The position numbers and the translations under genes were made by a program. Shown here one piece after another: positions 61,262 to 64,000 of a DNA stretch of 64,000 nt (the first letter of the stretch is position 1; the number at the start of each line of letters is the position of its first letter). Where the stretch lies: assembly GCA_019448385.1 (NCBI GenBank), contig JAGTXO010000001.1:2976001-3040000 (forward strand), in the 5' to 3' direction. This DNA comes from Diacronema lutheri. Lineage: Eukaryota > Haptophyta > Pavlovophyceae > Pavlovales > Pavlovaceae. The notes beneath the pieces were generated by a model. That model did no database searches, had not been told where the DNA came from, and saw only the letters and a program-made list of their open reading frames with translations.

Positions 61262-61846
61262 CGTAGCCCACAGTTGCCGGCAGATGTCGGGTGCGGCACT
61301 GCGGCTGGAATTTGTCCCCACTCTTTGGACACTGCAGTAGCCCACAGTTGCCGGCAGATGTCGGGTGCGGCACTGCGGCTAGGATTTTTCCCGCTCTTTG
61401 GACGCTGCCGTAGCCCACAGTTGCCGGCAGATGTCGGGTGCGGCACTGCGGCTAGAATTTGTCCCCACTCTTTGGACGCTGCCGTAGCCCACAGTTGCCG
61501 GCAGATGTCGGGTGCGGCACTGCGGCTAGAATTTGTCCCCACTCTTTGGACGATGCCGTAGCCCACAGTTGCCGGCAGATGTCGGGTGCGGCACTGCGGC
61601 TAGAATTTGTCCCCACTCTTTGGACGATGCAGTAGCCCACAGTTGCCGGCAGATGTCGGGTGCGGCACTGCGGCTAGGATTTTTCCCGCTCTTTGGACGC
61701 TGCCGTAGCCCACAGTTGCCGGCAGATGTCGGGTGCGGCACTGCGGCTAGAATTTGTCCCCACTCTTTGGACGCTGCCGTAGTCCACAGTTGCCGGCAGA
61801 TGTCGGGTGCGGCACTGCGGCTAGGATTTTTCCCGCTCTTTGAGAC
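61262..61846. repeat. 74-bp tandem array, eight copies
   Basis: Eight head-to-tail copies of a 73-74 bp unit containing CCACAGTTGCCGGCAGATGT, in two sub-types that differ at the end (GGATTTTTCCCGCTC against GAATTTGTCCCCACTC). The order is mixed, which suggests unequal exchange. It fills the gap between two convergent genes, from 27 bp after the PPR-DYW stop to 4 bp before the TilS stop. Confidence 0.95.
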
Positions 61847-61850
61847 GATC

Positions 61851-64000
61851 TCACTCTGAGCACGCAGCACTCCCAACCTCTGCGCCCGCCCTCGCGGCGT
61901 GGCCGCCAAACGCACCGTCGAACGTGCAACGCACGACGACGACCGTCTCGCTGCGCACGGCGGCCGCGGCGGCTTCTACCGCGGCCGCGCGCGCCTCGCG
62001 GCGCGCAGCGCGGCCGCGCGGGACCAGCGCGGTGGGCAGCACGATGGGCAGCGACGCGCGCAGCGTCGGATCGAGCTCGCGCAGCGCGGCAGGCATGTCG
62101 CGGGGCGCGCCCGCCGCGCAGAGCTCGTAGCCTCGCCACTCGGCCGCCCCATGCTCGTCGCCGCCGTCGCCACCGTCGTCGCCATCGTGCCGCGCGCAGA
62201 CGGCGGCGGTGAGGTCGGGCAGCGCGTAGGCGAAGGAGCCGCACAACAGCTCGTCGAGCGAGAGCGGAGGCGCGTCGAGCGGCGCCCCCACCGCGGCGGC
62301 GTCGGCGACGCGCGCGCGCACGAGCTCGACGGTCCACGGGCCAAACGCGACGCCGCCCTCGCCGACGCGCAGCGCGCAGCGCGCACCGTCGGGCAGAGCG
62401 CGCGCGTCGCGAAACCAGCGCTCGGCGCCGTGCCGCTCCCACTCGCCGTCGCCATCGTCGCCGTGGTCGCCGCCGCCGTCGGCACCACCGCCGTCGGCGC
62501 CATTGGCGGTCGGCGGAGCGTGCGCGGCGCAGCGCGGGAAGAGCGGCGTGCGGAAAAGGCAGAGGACGCCGCCAGGCAGCAGCAGCGCGCGGTTGTCGCG
62601 CTTGAGCGAGATCCACCCAACGTGCGGTGGCTGGCGCGTGAGGTGGCGGAGGAGGTTTGGGACGGCGCGCTCCTTGACGAGGCCCGTGCCCAACAGGCCC
62701 TCGCACAGCCCGCGCAGCGCCTCGCGCCACCAGAAGGGCGGCTGGTGCACGTACGGCGCGCACGGCGCGAGCACGCCGAGCGCGCCCACGCGCGCGCCTT
62801 GCCAGAAGGGCTCGAAGAGGGCCGAGTGCACGAGCTGCCGGAGCTGCGCGCAGTCGCGTGCGAGTGCGCTCAGGTGCGCGCGGTGGCCATCGCCATACAT
62901 GGAGCAGAGCAGCGGCGCGAGCTCGTTGCGCGTGCGGCCGCGCGTCGACCAGGCGGGCGTCGTGTCGCGCAGCCACGGCACGCCGTGGCGGCGCGCGAGC
63001 GCGTAGATGGCGGCCTTGTCGACGCCGAGCAGCGGACGCCACACGCGCACGGCCGAGATGAGGCCCTCCTCGGCCATCCCGCCGAGCTGCAGCACACTCC
63101 CGCCCTTCATCACGTTTGCGAGCACGTTCTCACGCACGTCGTCGAGGTGGTGGCCGAGGAGCACGGCGCGGCCGCCCGTGGCGCGCAGCGCCTCGCGGTA
63201 CGCGCCGTAGCGCGCCGCGCGGCTGAGCGCCTCGTATTCGTCGCGCGGCGTGCCCGCGCGCGACGCCTCAGCGATCGTGCGCGCGCGGAAAGCAATGCGC
63301 CGGTCATCGCACCAGGCGCGCACGAATACCGCCTCCGCGCCCGACTCAGGCCGGTTGGCGTAGTCGATGTGCACGGCGACGATCGGCGGCCATGGCTCGG
63401 CCAGCTCGGCGGCGGCGAGCCCGTCGCCGCCGCACGCCGCTGGCGCGCCCGCGCCGCCGCCGCCGCGGCCGCGGCCGCGGCCAGGTCGGCGCCGCGCGCC
63501 GTGCGCGCCGCCGCTCGCGGCGGGCGGCGCGGCGGGCGGCTGGCGCTCGCGCGCGTCAAACGGCGCGGTGCACGCCGCGTGCAGCAGCTGCGCGACCACC
63601 ATCGAGTCGACGCCGCCTGAGAGCGAGACGACGAGCGGCGGCGGCGCCGCGCCGTCGTCAGCCGCGCGAAGCTGCGCGCGCGCGGCGAGGAACGCGCACA
63701 GGGCGGCGTAGAGCGGCTCGCGGCGGACGGCGGCGCGGTCGCACGGGCCGGGCGGATGCTCGAGCAGGTCGAGCGCGTCGCCCGCGCCCGCGCCGCGCAG
63801 GTGCAGCAGCCGGCCGCGCGTCGCGTCGCGGAAGCGCGCGACGGTCGCACCGGCGCGCGCCGCCGTCGCGTCGCACGCGTCGAGCAGCGCGAGCACGCGC
63901 TCGAGGCGCGGGACGGTGGGCGAGTGGCGGAGCGGCATGAGCGCAAAGACGAGCGCGCCGCCGCGCAGCCCCTCGTGCCAGCCGCGCGCGAGCAGCCGCT
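61851..64000 (-). CDS. tilS: tRNA(Ile)-lysidine synthase (5' end outside window)
   Basis: At least 716 codons; the frame stays open to the right edge (RLLARGWHEGLRGGALVFAL before the ATG at 63938), so the start is probably outside. The PP-loop ATPase motif is VVSLSGGVDSMVVAQLLHAA. Further TilS blocks are VAVHIDYANRPESGAEA, VLLGHHLDDVRENVLANVMK, RVWRPLLGVDKAAIYALARR, VPWLRDTTPAWSTRGRTRNE. TilS changes C34 of tRNA-Ile(CAU) to lysidine using ATP and lysine, so that AUA is read. Among eukaryotes it is mostly a plastid or mitochondrial enzyme, hence an organelle location is expected. The protein is longer than bacterial TilS through Gly/Asp and Pro/Gly/Arg inserts. The C-terminal part is poorly conserved. 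Confidence 0.9.
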   Translation of the reverse strand, partial: RLLARGWHEGLRGGALVFALMPLRHSPTVPRLERVLALLDACDATAARAGATVARFRDATRGRLLHLRGAGAGDALDLLEHPPGPCDRAAVRREPLYAALCAFLAARAQLRAADDGAAPPPLVVSLSGGVDSMVVAQLLHAACTAPFDARERQPPAAPPAASGGAHGARRRPGRGRGRGGGGAGAPAACGGDGLAAAELAEPWPPIVAVHIDYANRPESGAEAVFVRAWCDDRRIAFRARTIAEASRAGTPRDEYEALSRAARYGAYREALRATGGRAVLLGHHLDDVRENVLANVMKGGSVLQLGGMAEEGLISAVRVWRPLLGVDKAAIYALARRHGVPWLRDTTPAWSTRGRTRNELAPLLCSMYGDGHRAHLSALARDCAQLRQLVHSALFEPFWQGARVGALGVLAPCAPYVHQPPFWWREALRGLCEGLLGTGLVKERAVPNLLRHLTRQPPHVGWISLKRDNRALLLPGGVLCLFRTPLFPRCAAHAPPTANGADGGGADGGGDHGDDGDGEWERHGAERWFRDARALPDGARCALRVGEGGVAFGPWTVELVRARVADAAAVGAPLDAPPLSLDELLCGSFAYALPDLTAAVCARHDGDDGGDGGDEHGAAEWRGYELCAAGAPRDMPAALRELDPTLRASLPIVLPTALVPRGRAARREARAAAVEAAAAAVRSETVVVVRCTFDGAFGGHAARAGAEVGSAACSE

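Noticed and set aside
61262-61846. Array considered as a CRISPR
   Set aside because: Head-to-tail 74-bp copies with no unique spacers, in a eukaryotic genome; it is a satellite.
1-64000. Retroelements, Polinton-like or other virus-derived elements
   Set aside because: No reverse transcriptase, integrase, capsid or LTR-like pair was recognised anywhere in the window.

Overview
This is a nuclear fragment of a eukaryotic microalga. It is very GC-rich, its genes are tightly packed on both strands and broken by short introns, and it carries nuclear-type tRNA genes. Plastid-linked genes (a PAP/fibrillin, a carotenoid-desaturase-like flavoprotein, a TilS), a cytochrome-b5 front-end fatty acid desaturase and an apparent selenoprotein fit a haptophyte or another alga with a secondary plastid. 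That placement is inference; the window holds no rRNA or organelle DNA to test it. Exon borders were chosen by reading phase and family alignment from memory. They are approximate by a few bases, most of all inside GC dinucleotide runs.

Layout. 1-4.4 kb: start of an unknown gene, a peroxiredoxin with an in-frame TGA at the peroxidatic position (candidate selenoprotein, with a SECIS-like hairpin downstream) and TRM1. 4.5-10 kb: a START-domain lipid-binding protein, a four-TM protein and the desaturase. 10-17.4 kb: a repeat protein with a CaaX end, MoaC, a MITE-like element, an SSAT-like acetyltransferase, a PH-domain kinase, the flavoprotein and the fibrillin. 17.4-22.4 kb: a CNNM/CorC-type membrane protein with repeat-filled introns, an RluD-like pseudouridine synthase and a probable MED11. 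22.5-31.6 kb: an MIT-AAA(CbbX type)-SAM protein whose third intron is a 28-bp minisatellite, two coiled-coil proteins, a 2OG-Fe(II) oxygenase and a RING protein. 31.7-40 kb: a cPLA2/patatin-like hydrolase and an eight-exon LRR-IQ protein. 40-45 kb: two identical tRNA-Ala(CGC) genes in inverted orientation, an Ala-rich coiled-coil protein and tRNA-Tyr. 45-64 kb: a DnaQ-type exonuclease fused to MutS, a 2010-residue coiled-coil protein, a TPR-like membrane protein, a second 2OG oxygenase, an RRM-PPR-DYW protein, a 74-bp tandem array and TilS, which runs off the right edge.

Shared traits. Many genes sit in head-to-head pairs with 40-140 bp between start codons, so divergent promoters are probably the rule here. 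Several introns need a GC donor (AAG|GC). Tandem repeats lie mostly inside introns. RNA modification is well represented: TRM1, RluD-like, DYW and TilS. The most notable items are the Sec peroxiredoxin with its SECIS candidate, the DEDDh-exonuclease/MutS fusion, the MIT-CbbX-SAM protein, the RRM-PPR-DYW protein and the CaaX repeat protein.
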